Positions 17,355-26,361 of a stretch of DNA of 49,747 nucleotides are shown piece after piece (positions within the stretch are counted from its first letter, which is position 1; each line of letters starts with the position of its first letter). The DNA is from UBA1783 sp964449115. GTDB lineage: Bacteria > Bacillota_I > Bacilli_A > Erysipelotrichales > Erysipelotrichaceae. Location: assembly GCA_964449115.1 (NCBI GenBank), contig CAYUXW010000011.1:1-49747 (forward strand), in the 5' to 3' direction. Under the pieces are notes generated by a model. That model searched no databases, was not told the DNA's origin, and saw only the letters and a program-made list of their open reading frames with translations. Both the position numbers and the translations under genes were made by a program.

Positions 17355-17363
17355 ATTATAACA
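17355..17363 (-). promoter_or_regulatory. extended -10 promoter of the yvcK operon
   Basis: Minus strand TGTTATAAT is an extended -10 (hexamer TATAAT at 17355-17360), 17 bases before the yvcK ATG. The ribosome binding site is AGAGGTG. A consensus -35 is not evident at the right distance. Confidence 0.5.
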
Positions 17364-17400
17364 CAATTACATCATTTCAAAAATATACTTGCACTAACAA

Positions 17401-17425
17401 AAACCCACCATTTAATGATGGGTTT
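17401..17425 (-). terminator. terminator of the LCP transferase gene
   Basis: AAACCCA (17401-17407) pairs with TGGGTTT (17419-17425) and the stem continues inward past one mismatch. On the minus strand a TTTTTG run follows, 5 bases after the stop codon region. Confidence 0.8.
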
Positions 17426-17430
17426 AATTA

Positions 17431-19137
17431 TTAATCTTTTTGAATTATTTCATTATTCAATATCTGTTGAATCATGGCTTTAGCTTCTTTTAATGGTCCT
17501 TCATGCAAGATGACAACACTATAAGTTAAACCACTGTTTTGCCCTAAGGCATAGCTTGTTCTAGAGGCTCCAGAGCCTGTCAGGTTATGTTTAATAACGC
17601 TCCAGGTAGCCATATCATTTAACTGCATCTGAGCTAAGGCATAAATTGAGTCTACTGTAATGTCGGTAAAGAATGTTCCTTCAACTGCTTTCAATATCTC
17701 AGAAATATTTGTAATAGTTGAAACAGAAGTTGCCTGTTTAATCAAGGCTTCTAACACAATTCCCTGATGCTCATTTCTACCATAGTCTCCAATCTGAGTT
17801 CCATCTGGTTTATAGCCTTTTCTTTCTCTGGTATATCCTAGAACCTGTGATCCTGTTAAAGTTATTATCCCTTCTGGAAATTCAGCATAACCGACTTCTG
17901 ACATCGTTTCTATATCAAAACAGGCATTAGTTGTAAAATAATAAGGATTATTAATTTCAAGACCACCCATAGCATCAATTATTTTAACAATCGATAGAAA
18001 GTTTACTCTAAAGAAATAGTTGACCTTGATACCAAACAGGGCGTTGATTGTCTGTTGCCAGGTACTGATACTATAGACAGTCGCATGAGTTAATTTATCC
18101 ATACATCCGCTATCACCCCATAAAGCGACATAGGAGTCACGAGGAATAGTTATAATCAAAACCTGTTTTGTGACTGGATTAAATACTGCCAGCATATTAA
18201 CGTCCGTTCTTCCTGCACCTCTGCTAGTGAAAAGGGTATTATAATTTCTACTATCAGAACCTCCTATCAGAACAATAAATGGTTCTGTTGTAATATTTCC
18301 AATACTGGCGCTATCATAATCTAAACTTATTTTTTGAGTACAGGTGTAAATAACCCTTGTATCCTCCTTAAAAGTAAGGAAGTCATCATTTTCAGAAACA
18401 ATTTCTACATAAGATTCATTAAGCATAATAGCATCGACTTCACCAGCATAAAGTGCTTCTACGATTGAATAAATATCCTCATAAGCCTTGCTTTCTACCG
18501 GCTCTCCTTCAAACTCTCTGTTGATAACCTTTAAAGCATAGTCCTGATATTCAGCATCCAGTTGTGATTGAATACCGATGATTTTTCCCTGCAAGTCATA
18601 AATTTCCATAAACTCACTTTCATTTAAGACATACACATTTATCATCAGATCTCCTTCAGTAGGCACTTCAATCCACATTCTTTCCAGCTGACCTTTATAA
18701 TCAGGAACTATTATATTAGCCATAGCTAAAGCATACGCTAACGCGACACATAGAATAGATTGAAGTATCTTATTTAAATTATTTACATTCGGTAAAAAAG
18801 CAAAAATAGAGAAAAATACATTGACCCCAATTAATCCATAACGAAGATAGTCAATATACTTTGTCGGCAAAAAAGTATAAGAACTGACCAGATCATAAAG
18901 TCTTTTAGAGTGAAACATTACTCCTATCATAACAACCATAGAAATAATATAGATTACCCATTTGACAATCTTTTTTCTTTTCATCTTTTCTTGATTCTTT
19001 TCTGATTCTGTCTTTAAATTTTTATCATTATTTGAGTTCATAATTTCAATTTCCTGCTCTGATAAATCGTTTTCTATCGCTTCATCAACTGAAAATTGGA
19101 TACCATTAGAATTGTTTTCTTCTTTTATTTCCTTCAT
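17431..19137 (-). CDS. LytR-CpsA-Psr (LCP) family wall polymer transferase
   Basis: Transfers undecaprenyl-linked anionic polymers or capsule to peptidoglycan. The long N-terminal region has a charged cytosolic tail, then three membrane helices (about 60-80, 92-114 and 123-143 of this reading). A periplasmic-binding-like insert (GKIIGIQSQLDAEYQDYALK) comes next, followed by the LCP domain (FIVLIGGSDSRN, GRTDVNMLAVFNPVTKQVLIITIPRDSYVAL, and GRNEHQGIVLEALIKQ). I place the start at 19137 (MKEIKEENN) because GAGGTA lies 8 bases upstream. The ATG 15 bases earlier (MRYCVMKE) has no ribosome binding site and itself forms part of that site. It is monocistronic, with a -10 TATAAT just upstream. Confidence 0.9.
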   Translation of the reverse strand: MKEIKEENNSNGIQFSVDEAIENDLSEQEIEIMNSNNDKNLKTESEKNQEKMKRKKIVKWVIYIISMVVMIGVMFHSKRLYDLVSSYTFLPTKYIDYLRYGLIGVNVFFSIFAFLPNVNNLNKILQSILCVALAYALAMANIIVPDYKGQLERMWIEVPTEGDLMINVYVLNESEFMEIYDLQGKIIGIQSQLDAEYQDYALKVINREFEGEPVESKAYEDIYSIVEALYAGEVDAIMLNESYVEIVSENDDFLTFKEDTRVIYTCTQKISLDYDSASIGNITTEPFIVLIGGSDSRNYNTLFTSRGAGRTDVNMLAVFNPVTKQVLIITIPRDSYVALWGDSGCMDKLTHATVYSISTWQQTINALFGIKVNYFFRVNFLSIVKIIDAMGGLEINNPYYFTTNACFDIETMSEVGYAEFPEGIITLTGSQVLGYTRERKGYKPDGTQIGDYGRNEHQGIVLEALIKQATSVSTITNISEILKAVEGTFFTDITVDSIYALAQMQLNDMATWSVIKHNLTGSGASRTSYALGQNSGLTYSVVILHEGPLKEAKAMIQQILNNEIIQKD

Positions 19138-19185
19138 AACACAGTACCTCATTTATATTATACAATATTCAAAAAAAAAAACACA

Positions 19186-19212
19186 TTTTAGTATTAAAAG
19201 TGCTGGTCCTAT
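19186..19212. repeat. direct repeat of the tRNA-Lys 3' end (distal copy)
   Basis: 25 of 27 bases match 19699-19725. It begins TTTTAGTATTAAAAGTG and includes TGGTCC of the tRNA acceptor end. On the minus strand this copy leads into a run of eleven T, so it could be the tRNA's original terminator region. Together the two copies bracket 513 bp. Confidence 0.75.
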
Positions 19213-19346
19213 GATGAATAATTTGATATGCGATTTAATTCCTATTGTTAGTTAAGGAATAATTTAACCTATATTTATTTAAATTTTCCATGATTAAATT
19301 ATACCAAAATTACCCTTTAAATCTTCTGCATTTTTTTAAATGCAAC

Positions 19347-19658
19347 TTAGATATTTTCCCTTGTTTTCACATCCAAATAATTGGAAAAAGCAGTGGCAAA
19401 CCCTATATTTAAAGCCTGAAATAAATAATTATTTGAAATGCCTCCCATTAAATAAAAAACTGCTGTCATAAGAATCCAAGAATACGGAAAAATAAAACTG
19501 TCTTTAACCTTCTCTTTGTCCGAGTAGTAAATTAGAAGGTGTTTTTTTATATCTTTAAACAGCAACAATCCAAGAATTGAATAAAAAATCAATAATTGAA
19601 GTGGCCAGATAAATGTTAAAATGCATATCACATAAGGAATATTCTTTATGTATTTCAT
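19347..19658 (-). CDS. small polytopic membrane protein within tRNA-flanking repeats
   Basis: A 103-residue, strongly hydrophobic protein with about three to four membrane segments (about 8-34 and 54-95) and a Lys-rich loop (DIKKHLLIYYSDKEKVKD). No family is recognised. It is the only gene between the two direct repeats at 19186-19212 and 19699-19725, so it may be cargo of a small insertion beside tRNA-Lys. An AAAGGA sits rather far (about 12 bases) upstream of the start, so expression is uncertain. Confidence 0.5.
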   Translation of the reverse strand: MKYIKNIPYVICILTFIWPLQLLIFYSILGLLLFKDIKKHLLIYYSDKEKVKDSFIFPYSWILMTAVFYLMGGISNNYLFQALNIGFATAFSNYLDVKTRENI

Positions 19659-19698
19659 ATTGCGTTTAAATCCTTTCTTATAAACTATTGACAGCGTC

Positions 19699-19725
19699 TT
19701 TTAGTATTAAAAGTGGTGGTCCGAT
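19699..19725. repeat. direct repeat covering the tRNA-Lys 3' end (tRNA-proximal copy)
   Basis: Contains the last bases of the tRNA (CCA, discriminator and part of the acceptor stem, 19714-19725) plus 15 bases downstream. It is the partner of 19186-19212. Confidence 0.75.
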
Positions 19726-19789
19726 AGGGATTCGAACCCTAGACCCACTGATTAAGAGTCAGTTGCTCTGCCACCTGAGCTATCGGACC
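19714..19789 (-). tRNA. tRNA-Lys (anticodon CTT)
   Basis: Cloverleaf on the minus strand: acceptor GGTCCGA pairs with TCGGACC, discriminator A, encoded CCA. The anticodon stem ACTGA/TCAGT encloses the loop CTCTTAA, anticodon CTT. The T arm contains GTTCGAATC. A promoter with TTGAAA, 17 bases and TATTAT lies upstream (about 19796-19830). Confidence 0.95.
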
Positions 19790-19904
19790 AAACGCTTAAT
19801 TATAATAGCACTAAACCTGCCTATTTTCAACCAGTTTTCAACACAAAGAAGTATAAATGTTTTAAAATAAAAGTATGGTTATACAACCCTTTGGAGGAAA
19901 TAAA

Positions 19905-20792
19905 ATGTCTATCATAAAATTATTTACAAAAATATATATTGATGCCTGTACTAAGGGCGATGCTATCAGAGCCAGTGGTTTATCTACCCCTGAGAATATA
20001 ACACGTATCGATAACATACGATATAATAAAACTCAACTATTGGACATCTACTTTCCAAAAGATACCGAAAAACCAATTCCTACCATAATATCAATTCATG
20101 GAGGAGGATGGGTTTATGGCAGTAAAGATGACTGCCAGTTTTTCTGCATGTATTTAGCTGCCAAGGGTTTTACAGTCATTAACTTTGATTATCATCTGGC
20201 ACCAGAATTTGTCTATCCAACCCAGTTTGTTGATTGTCTTGAACTGTTTAAATTTGTAGAAGAGAATCATCAGAAATATTTTATTGATTTAGATAATCTG
20301 TTTTTAATTGGCGATAGCGCTGGAGCTCAAATGGCTCATCAGTTGACTGTCATCCACACTAGTAAAGAGTATCAAGATATCATGAACATCGGCTGCAGCA
20401 AGCTAAAATTTAAAGCTTTGGGCTTAAACTGTGGAATTTACAGTTTAGAAATGGTTAATAAAAATCCTTTTATCAAGGCAATGCTATCTCCTTATCTGGG
20501 CTGGGATACTAAAAAATATGGACGACAGATATATCCCCTACACTATCAGAATAAAAACTTTCCTGCTTGTTTTGTCTTTACCAGTAAAAACGATTTCTTC
20601 AGATATTATCAGAAGCCTCTGTTAAATAAACTGAAAGAAAATGGTACAGAACACTATTTTTCAGTTTATGGACTACATCAAAAGGAAATGGTAAGTCATG
20701 TTTTCCATGTCGATATAAAAACAGCCATCGGACAAAAAGCCAACAATGATCAGATAGATTTCTTCAAAACAAAAATAACAGCCAACGATTAG
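19905..20792 (+). CDS. alpha/beta hydrolase, HSL-type esterase/lipase
   Basis: A 295-residue cytosolic carboxylesterase of the hormone-sensitive-lipase family. The oxyanion motif HGGGW is in ISIHGGGWVYGS, and the nucleophile elbow is IGDSAGAQMA (catalytic Ser). A downstream Asp in TSKNDFF and His in MVSHVF complete a plausible triad. I choose the ATG at 19905 (MSIIKLF) because GGAGG sits 7 bases before it; the reading from 19875 includes that ribosome binding site in coding sequence. No signal peptide. It converges on rsmB with a 4-base overlap of the two coding ends and a shared terminator hairpin. The substrate is unknown. Confidence 0.88.
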   Translation: MSIIKLFTKIYIDACTKGDAIRASGLSTPENITRIDNIRYNKTQLLDIYFPKDTEKPIPTIISIHGGGWVYGSKDDCQFFCMYLAAKGFTVINFDYHLAPEFVYPTQFVDCLELFKFVEENHQKYFIDLDNLFLIGDSAGAQMAHQLTVIHTSKEYQDIMNIGCSKLKFKALGLNCGIYSLEMVNKNPFIKAMLSPYLGWDTKKYGRQIYPLHYQNKNFPACFVFTSKNDFFRYYQKPLLNKLKENGTEHYFSVYGLHQKEMVSHVFHVDIKTAIGQKANNDQIDFFKTKITAND

Positions 20793-20799
20793 TTGGCTG
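20779..20799. terminator. bidirectional terminator covering two stop codons
   Basis: CAGCCAAC (20779-20786) pairs with GTTGGCTG (20792-20799) over the loop GATTA. It overlaps the last codons and stop of both the esterase (+) and rsmB (-). T-rich runs follow on both strands (CTTTTATT on plus, TTATTTTTG on minus). Confidence 0.8.
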
Positions 20800-22000
20800 C
20801 TTTTATTAATTTAGCAATATAGAACCCATCAGAGTCATAATCAAATGGAAAAATGGTTTTTTCACTTTCTAAGGTAAAGTTTGGATACTCTTTTAAGAAC
20901 CACTGGACCTGTTTTTCGTTTTCTTTTTTGTTCAAGGTACAGGTAGAATACAATAATACACCATCTTTTTTGACCATTAAAGCTGCTGCTTTTAAAAGCT
21001 GTTTTTGTAAATCGGCTAAATCATCTAAATCCTGTGGGGTAGTATTTATCTTGATTTCCGGTTTATGTTTTAATGTTCCCAGACCGCTACAGGGAGCATC
21101 CAGTAAAACCGCATCAAAACTGTTTTTTTGATACTTCTCATCAATCTTTGTACCATCATAAATGGATGTCACAACATTGTAGAGTCCATATCTTTCCACA
21201 TTTTGCTTTATTAAATCAACTCTAAAATCATAGATATCATTACTTACTACCAAACCAGTATTTTTTAACTCCATGGCCAGTTGAATTGTTTTAGACCCTG
21301 GGGCAGCACACAAATCCAGAATTGTATGATTTTCTCTAACTCCGATTTCTTTAACTGCCAACTGACTTGATTCAGATTGAATTATGACCTGATTGTTTTT
21401 AAAATAATCAGTTTCAATAATATTACCTTTAAAATATAAACATCCATCGACAAAGCCTCTATAAAACCTGTCATCTTCTAAAAGTTTTTTCTCATCAGTT
21501 AATAGTTTGTTAGCTCTTAGCGCGACCTTGCCATCATTTAAATTATCAAAACAGATCTTTTCACAAATTTCCTGCCCATAATGAGCTGTCCATAAACTTA
21601 CCAGCCAGTCAGGATGAGAAGTTCTAACAGCTAAAGGAATATTTTCAATATCATCTTTAGAAATCTTTCTTAAAATAGCATTGACAAAATTTACCTGACT
21701 TCCTGCCTTGATTTTTTTGGCGATATTAACTATTTCATTAACCGTGGCATATTCTGGTTTATCCAATAAAAGGATTTCATAAGTTGCCATATCCAGCAGT
21801 TGACAAATCTTAACTGGCGGCATCTTTCTGGCATACTTGCTCCAGACAGCTCGCACCAGACGATAATTTCTTAAGGTCCCATAGACCAGCTGAGTAACAA
21901 GTGGTGAATTATCCTGACAGTTTTTAAGTACAATATTGGAAAATTGCCTGTCAATTGTTATTTTGCATAAACAGTTAAAAGCTACTTCTCTTTCACTCAT
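20789..22000 (-). CDS. rsmB: 16S rRNA (cytosine-967-C5)-methyltransferase RsmB
   Basis: SAM-dependent RNA m5C methyltransferase with an N-terminal NusB-like RNA-binding domain (about 1-130, REVAFNCLCKI to EIVNIAKKI). The catalytic domain has LDLCAAPGSKTIQLA (SAM loop), the Cys-containing motif DAPCSGLGTLKHKPEI and LLYSTCTLNKKENEKQV (second catalytic Cys). Length 403 is somewhat shorter than the usual 430-450. It follows priA by 11 bp, part of the widespread priA-def-fmt-rsmB cluster with def and fmt missing. In many relatives rsmB directly precedes rlmN; here the two are about 11 kb apart. Confidence 0.93.
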   Translation of the reverse strand: MSEREVAFNCLCKITIDRQFSNIVLKNCQDNSPLVTQLVYGTLRNYRLVRAVWSKYARKMPPVKICQLLDMATYEILLLDKPEYATVNEIVNIAKKIKAGSQVNFVNAILRKISKDDIENIPLAVRTSHPDWLVSLWTAHYGQEICEKICFDNLNDGKVALRANKLLTDEKKLLEDDRFYRGFVDGCLYFKGNIIETDYFKNNQVIIQSESSQLAVKEIGVRENHTILDLCAAPGSKTIQLAMELKNTGLVVSNDIYDFRVDLIKQNVERYGLYNVVTSIYDGTKIDEKYQKNSFDAVLLDAPCSGLGTLKHKPEIKINTTPQDLDDLADLQKQLLKAAALMVKKDGVLLYSTCTLNKKENEKQVQWFLKEYPNFTLESEKTIFPFDYDSDGFYIAKLIKAAN

Positions 22001-22011
22001 CTTTCTACTCC

Positions 22012-24177
22012 CTAATCTAAAATATATGGATCAACATCAATTTGTACTGAAACCTGACGTTTATTAATTGATTGAGCTTCATACCATAACCACAGTTTGT
22101 CAATCAGCTCTTCTTTATTTCTGGATTTAATAATAATGCGATAGCGATAGTCTCCCTTTAGTTTCAAAAGTCTTGAAGGACCTAACACCCTGACAGTTGA
22201 ATCAGCTCTAAAGTAATCGCTGGCTTCAAAGGCCTTATCCTTGACATTTTCATCATCTTTGCCGGTAAATAGGACTGCTGCCATAAAGGTATATGGTGGA
22301 TATTTGCCAGCATGGCGATAACTCATTTCGTTATTGAAAAAAGTTATATAATCCTGTCTGACTGCCAGTCTGATTCCATAATGATTGATGTCATAAGCTT
22401 GAACATACACTTCTCCAGGATTTTTGCTTCTACCACTTCTGCCACTGGCTTGAACAATTAAGTCAAAGGTTGTTTCAACACTACGATAATCAGTTCGATG
22501 TAATGGCCCATCAGCATTGAAAATACCTACCAAGGTTACATTAGGAAAATCCAAGCCCTTTGAAATCATCTGGGTGCCAACTAAAATATCATACTTCTGT
22601 TTTTCAAAACTGGTCAATATTTTACTATGAGCATCTTTTTTTCTAGTTGAATCGGCATCCATTCTCACAACTCTGGCTTGTGGGAAATGCTTTTGAATTT
22701 CTTCCATCAGCCTTTGAGTACCCACACCATAGTTTCGCCACATCTTATTGGCACATTTTGGACAGGTGACATCATTGCTTTGAGTGTGACCACAGACATG
22801 ACAGACTAGTTTATCATCATCCTTATGATAACTAAGAGCCACATCACAATGTGGACACATTACAACATACGAACAGCTTGAACATTTAACAATCGGAGTA
22901 TATCCTCTTCTATTCAAAAGTAAGATTACCTGTTGCTTCTTTTCTAATCTTTCTTCAATTGCCTTTAAAAGAGGAGCGGAAATAATGTAATTGCCTTTTC
23001 TTATTTCTTTACTCATATCAACTAAATAAGATTTTGGTAAATCCTGATTTATTCTTTTGTCTAAAGTTACCAGTTTATACACATCCTTAATAGCTCTGGC
23101 ATAAGATTCCAGTGTTGGAGTAGCACTTCCCAATATTAATTTACAGTTATGGCTTTCACTTCTTTTGATGGCGATATCTCTGGTATTGTATTTGGGAGTT
23201 GAATCCTGTTTATATGAGCTGTCATGTTCTTCATCCAAAACAATCAGACCGATGTCTTTAAATGGCATAAAAATAGCACTTCTGGTACCAACAACAATTT
23301 TAACTTCTCCCTCTTTTACCAGCGTATATTGCTGGTATTTTTCCTGGGCTGAGATTCCAGAGTGATAAATAGCGATACTGTTAAAACGTGATTTGAATCT
23401 ATCAACCATCTGAGAAGTAAGTGATATTTCAGGGACCAGAATCAGAACCTGTTTATTTTTAAGGATAGCCTGTTTAGCCAGTTGCAGATATATTTCTGTT
23501 TTTCCACTTCCAGTCAAACCATGTAAGAGGATGGTGTTTTTATCACTGGCATTAATTGTATCAATAGCTTTTTTCTGATCCTTAGTTAAACTATAAGGAG
23601 CATCATATACCCTGAATTTTTCAACTTCAGCTCTTTTTTCTTTTTTTACAACTTCAATATCACCTATATCTTTTAATTTTCGATAACGATAATCATTAAC
23701 TTTTGCTTTAAAATCCTTTAATAACATTTCATCTTCTTTAAAACCATAGGTTTCTTTAATCTTATAATTGTTTATTTTGACCCAGTTTTCCATCACCGCT
23801 TTTTTAGCACGACTTACTGGTTTTAAAGTTGAAGGCAACATTGATTGAAAACAGGAAATAATCGGGGAAATCGTTTGTCTGCTCATCCATAAACCCAAAT
23901 TGTAAAGTTCATCATTGATAATTGGCTCTTTATCAATTACTTCTTCAATCGGTTTTAGTTGATATCCAAGTTCAGTTTCATATATTTCCAAATCTACAAC
24001 TTCAAAAGTCGAATCAACAAATCCGACTATTTTTTGCCCATTAAAATCAACTTTTACTCTCATTCCTCTTTCAATTTTTTCTCTTTTCTGATGAAAATAT
24101 GAAAAGGTATTGTTAAGCTGCATAATAGGATGTTCAATATAGATTTCAACAATTAAAGCTTTATTCATCTTTATCAT
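22012..24177 (-). CDS. priA: primosomal replication restart helicase PriA
   Basis: Superfamily 2 DNA helicase that reloads the replisome at stalled forks. The N-terminal DNA-binding domain (about 1-200) is followed by Walker A (LLHGLTGSGKTEIYLQ) and a DEEH box (IVLDEEHDSSYK). The two-zinc insert is CSSCSYVVMCPHC followed by CHVCGH and CPKC. The helicase C-terminal motifs are GTQMISKGLDFPNVTLVG and QASGRSGR. At 721 residues it is on the short side for Gram-positive PriA (about 800) but all motifs are present. No clear ribosome binding site precedes the start; ATG at 24177 or 24168 are both possible. Confidence 0.95.
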   Translation of the reverse strand: MIKMNKALIVEIYIEHPIMQLNNTFSYFHQKREKIERGMRVKVDFNGQKIVGFVDSTFEVVDLEIYETELGYQLKPIEEVIDKEPIINDELYNLGLWMSRQTISPIISCFQSMLPSTLKPVSRAKKAVMENWVKINNYKIKETYGFKEDEMLLKDFKAKVNDYRYRKLKDIGDIEVVKKEKRAEVEKFRVYDAPYSLTKDQKKAIDTINASDKNTILLHGLTGSGKTEIYLQLAKQAILKNKQVLILVPEISLTSQMVDRFKSRFNSIAIYHSGISAQEKYQQYTLVKEGEVKIVVGTRSAIFMPFKDIGLIVLDEEHDSSYKQDSTPKYNTRDIAIKRSESHNCKLILGSATPTLESYARAIKDVYKLVTLDKRINQDLPKSYLVDMSKEIRKGNYIISAPLLKAIEERLEKKQQVILLLNRRGYTPIVKCSSCSYVVMCPHCDVALSYHKDDDKLVCHVCGHTQSNDVTCPKCANKMWRNYGVGTQRLMEEIQKHFPQARVVRMDADSTRKKDAHSKILTSFEKQKYDILVGTQMISKGLDFPNVTLVGIFNADGPLHRTDYRSVETTFDLIVQASGRSGRSKNPGEVYVQAYDINHYGIRLAVRQDYITFFNNEMSYRHAGKYPPYTFMAAVLFTGKDDENVKDKAFEASDYFRADSTVRVLGPSRLLKLKGDYRYRIIIKSRNKEELIDKLWLWYEAQSINKRQVSVQIDVDPYILD

Positions 24178-24223
24178 TTTATCATACTTATAGGTATATT
24201 TCCTTTTTTACTACACAAAAAAA

Positions 24224-24244
24224 GAGTAGAGAAACTCTCTACTC
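24224..24244 (-). terminator. terminator of the Cna-B adhesin gene
   Basis: GAGTAGAGA (24224-24232) pairs with TCTCTACTC (24236-24244); a seven-T run follows on the minus strand. Confidence 0.85.
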
Positions 24245-24253
24245 CAATAAATA

Positions 24254-26347
24254 TTAAAGATATTTTTTCATACTTTCATTTAATAAGAAAATACTGATAA
24301 CGGAAATAACCATTACTATGATAAACGGATATATTAAAAAATCGCCTGTTTCTGGCACAAGATGATTAATTACTTCTTTTTCTATCGTTTCTATGAATTC
24401 ACCAGCAGATATCTGATATTTTTTAGTGTCCAAAATATACCCTTTGGGAGCTTTTATCTCTTTTAAATAATAATTCTGTAAAACAAACAAAGAATTTTCA
24501 AATACCACTACCACATTTTCATCAGTTGTCTTTTCTAATAAAAATTCATCATTTTGATCGTACAAGCCAAAAACTGCTCCCTGAAGAGGGTTGGAAAATT
24601 CATCTTTTTTAGTCACTTTTAAACTGACCATCTTAGGACATTCGATACTTTTAACTATCACTGTTTCCTGCTGGCTTACTTCGATTTCATAAACATTTAA
24701 ATCCAAATAATAATTTTCAGGAGCCAGTATTTCCTTAACATAATATTTCCCGGGAATTAAACCGATAATAGCTGTTTTACCATTTTCATCGGTTATTAAA
24801 ATTGCCTTTTCTTCACTATTGTTTATATAGGCTGGCTTACTGCAGTCTTCATCCGAAAACACCTGATAAACAGCCCCAGACAAAGGATAATGACAGGCTA
24901 TTTCACTTTCTTTTTCTATTGTTAAATATCCTTCCAGCAGCTCTAGCAATCTGTAACCTTCTTCAGGTGTGGTTTCAAGCCTTCCTTTACCACTGCTGTC
25001 GGTAAATTCAATCGGTTTAGTTACATCCGATGATACTTTGATCATAAAATCATCAGCTTTTATGTAACCTGAAGGTATTTTGGTCTCTGATACAATGTAG
25101 GTTCCAGCTAAAAGCACAGAAATACCTTCAACAATAAACAATTCATCACCACTGACTAAATAGTCACTGGTGAATCTGAATATCCCTTTTTCATCGGTTT
25201 CAAATACCCAACTTCTCAGCGGTTGTAAACCATTTGACTCTTCAACAGAGTCTAATTGCTGATTATAGTATTCAACAGTAAACTGCGCTCCCTGTATCTT
25301 GACATCATTTTTATCACTTTTAGTTAAAACTACTCTTATCGGGTCAAATTCTGTCTTCGCTTCAACAACTAGATCTTTATGAGCGAAATCTGTTGGCTGC
25401 ATTAAAAAACCATAAAACATATCCTGCGTTCCATTTATCTGATAGTTTTCCCAGATGTAAACGACAAAATTATCCGGAGCATCAGGTTGTCTAATTACCC
25501 AATTATAATAGTCACTTACACCATGTTGATCCCATTTCTGTAACCATTTATTATTTTTGCCATAGGCTCTACCCAAAACAACATGAGTAATAAAGGCTGA
25601 AAGAGCATCTGTATCATCTGTTCTGTAATAGTTATAGCCATCTTTTGTAGAAAAGGGAACATAATATTTTCTGCTGGAAAACCCTTGCCACATATCTGGA
25701 CCACTTCTGCCATAGTACAAAACCTTATAGACTAAACGATGAGCTTCAGTATTCCGATCTAATATCTTGCTGGTAGATGTGGAAATAATATGACTGCCAA
25801 AATCTCTAATCGCAATAGGGGCATCCGTTTGACATATCCCGCATTCAAACACTCCGATACCATAATCAGTAGTCCATAATTTGTATTGATTATTAGCAAA
25901 ATACTGTCCCTGACTGTTTTTACCGTAAAGATTGGCAATGGTATTGACTGTTATCTGTTCAGGCAGATGAGTATTGGCATATAAAGACACTTCATAAACT
26001 TCCTTATCTAGAATAAAACCTTTTGATGGTTTTATTTCCCTGATCTTATATAAACCATCATCTAACTGGTCAACAAAAGGTTTCCCTGTGGTTTTGTTAT
26101 AGCCGATACCATTTTTATCTATTTCAAAGACAGCTATAACTTCATCTTTACTGTTTCTTACCTCATACTCTGACCCCTGTAAACTATATTCATCTGGATT
26201 TAAACTTATCAAATCTTCATACTCTTTTATCTGTTTTTTTAAAGTAATATAATTACCTGTCATTACATCTGCTTTTGGCCATAAAAAAAGTGATGAGCTA
26301 GATAATATCATCACTAAGGTTATCAATATAACTATTAATTTCTTCAT
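24254..26347 (-). CDS. Cna-B/SpaA-type surface adhesin with a VPETG wall-sorting-like signal
   Basis: A 697-residue wall protein with a signal peptide (1 to about 27). It begins with a Cna-B-like beta domain (YEVRNSKDEVIAVFEI to YKIREIKPSKGF). A large head domain follows (about 140-330) with RLVYKVLYYGRSGP and TDDTDALSAFITHVVLGRAYG, the type seen in pilin-related adhesins and possibly a thioester-like domain. At least three further Cna-B repeats follow, each ending in YxVxExxxPxxY/GY (YIVSETKIPSGY, YYVKEILAPENY, YYLKEIKAPKGY). The C-terminus has VPETG (664-668), a hydrophobic helix and KKYL, a variant of LPXTG. Such repeats usually carry intramolecular Lys-Asn isopeptide bonds. No sortase gene is nearby. 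Confidence 0.85.
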   Translation of the reverse strand: MKKLIVILITLVMILSSSSLFLWPKADVMTGNYITLKKQIKEYEDLISLNPDEYSLQGSEYEVRNSKDEVIAVFEIDKNGIGYNKTTGKPFVDQLDDGLYKIREIKPSKGFILDKEVYEVSLYANTHLPEQITVNTIANLYGKNSQGQYFANNQYKLWTTDYGIGVFECGICQTDAPIAIRDFGSHIISTSTSKILDRNTEAHRLVYKVLYYGRSGPDMWQGFSSRKYYVPFSTKDGYNYYRTDDTDALSAFITHVVLGRAYGKNNKWLQKWDQHGVSDYYNWVIRQPDAPDNFVVYIWENYQINGTQDMFYGFLMQPTDFAHKDLVVEAKTEFDPIRVVLTKSDKNDVKIQGAQFTVEYYNQQLDSVEESNGLQPLRSWVFETDEKGIFRFTSDYLVSGDELFIVEGISVLLAGTYIVSETKIPSGYIKADDFMIKVSSDVTKPIEFTDSSGKGRLETTPEEGYRLLELLEGYLTIEKESEIACHYPLSGAVYQVFSDEDCSKPAYINNSEEKAILITDENGKTAIIGLIPGKYYVKEILAPENYYLDLNVYEIEVSQQETVIVKSIECPKMVSLKVTKKDEFSNPLQGAVFGLYDQNDEFLLEKTTDENVVVVFENSLFVLQNYYLKEIKAPKGYILDTKKYQISAGEFIETIEKEVINHLVPETGDFLIYPFIIVMVISVISIFLLNESMKKYL

Positions 26348-26361
26348 TTAAATTACCCCTT

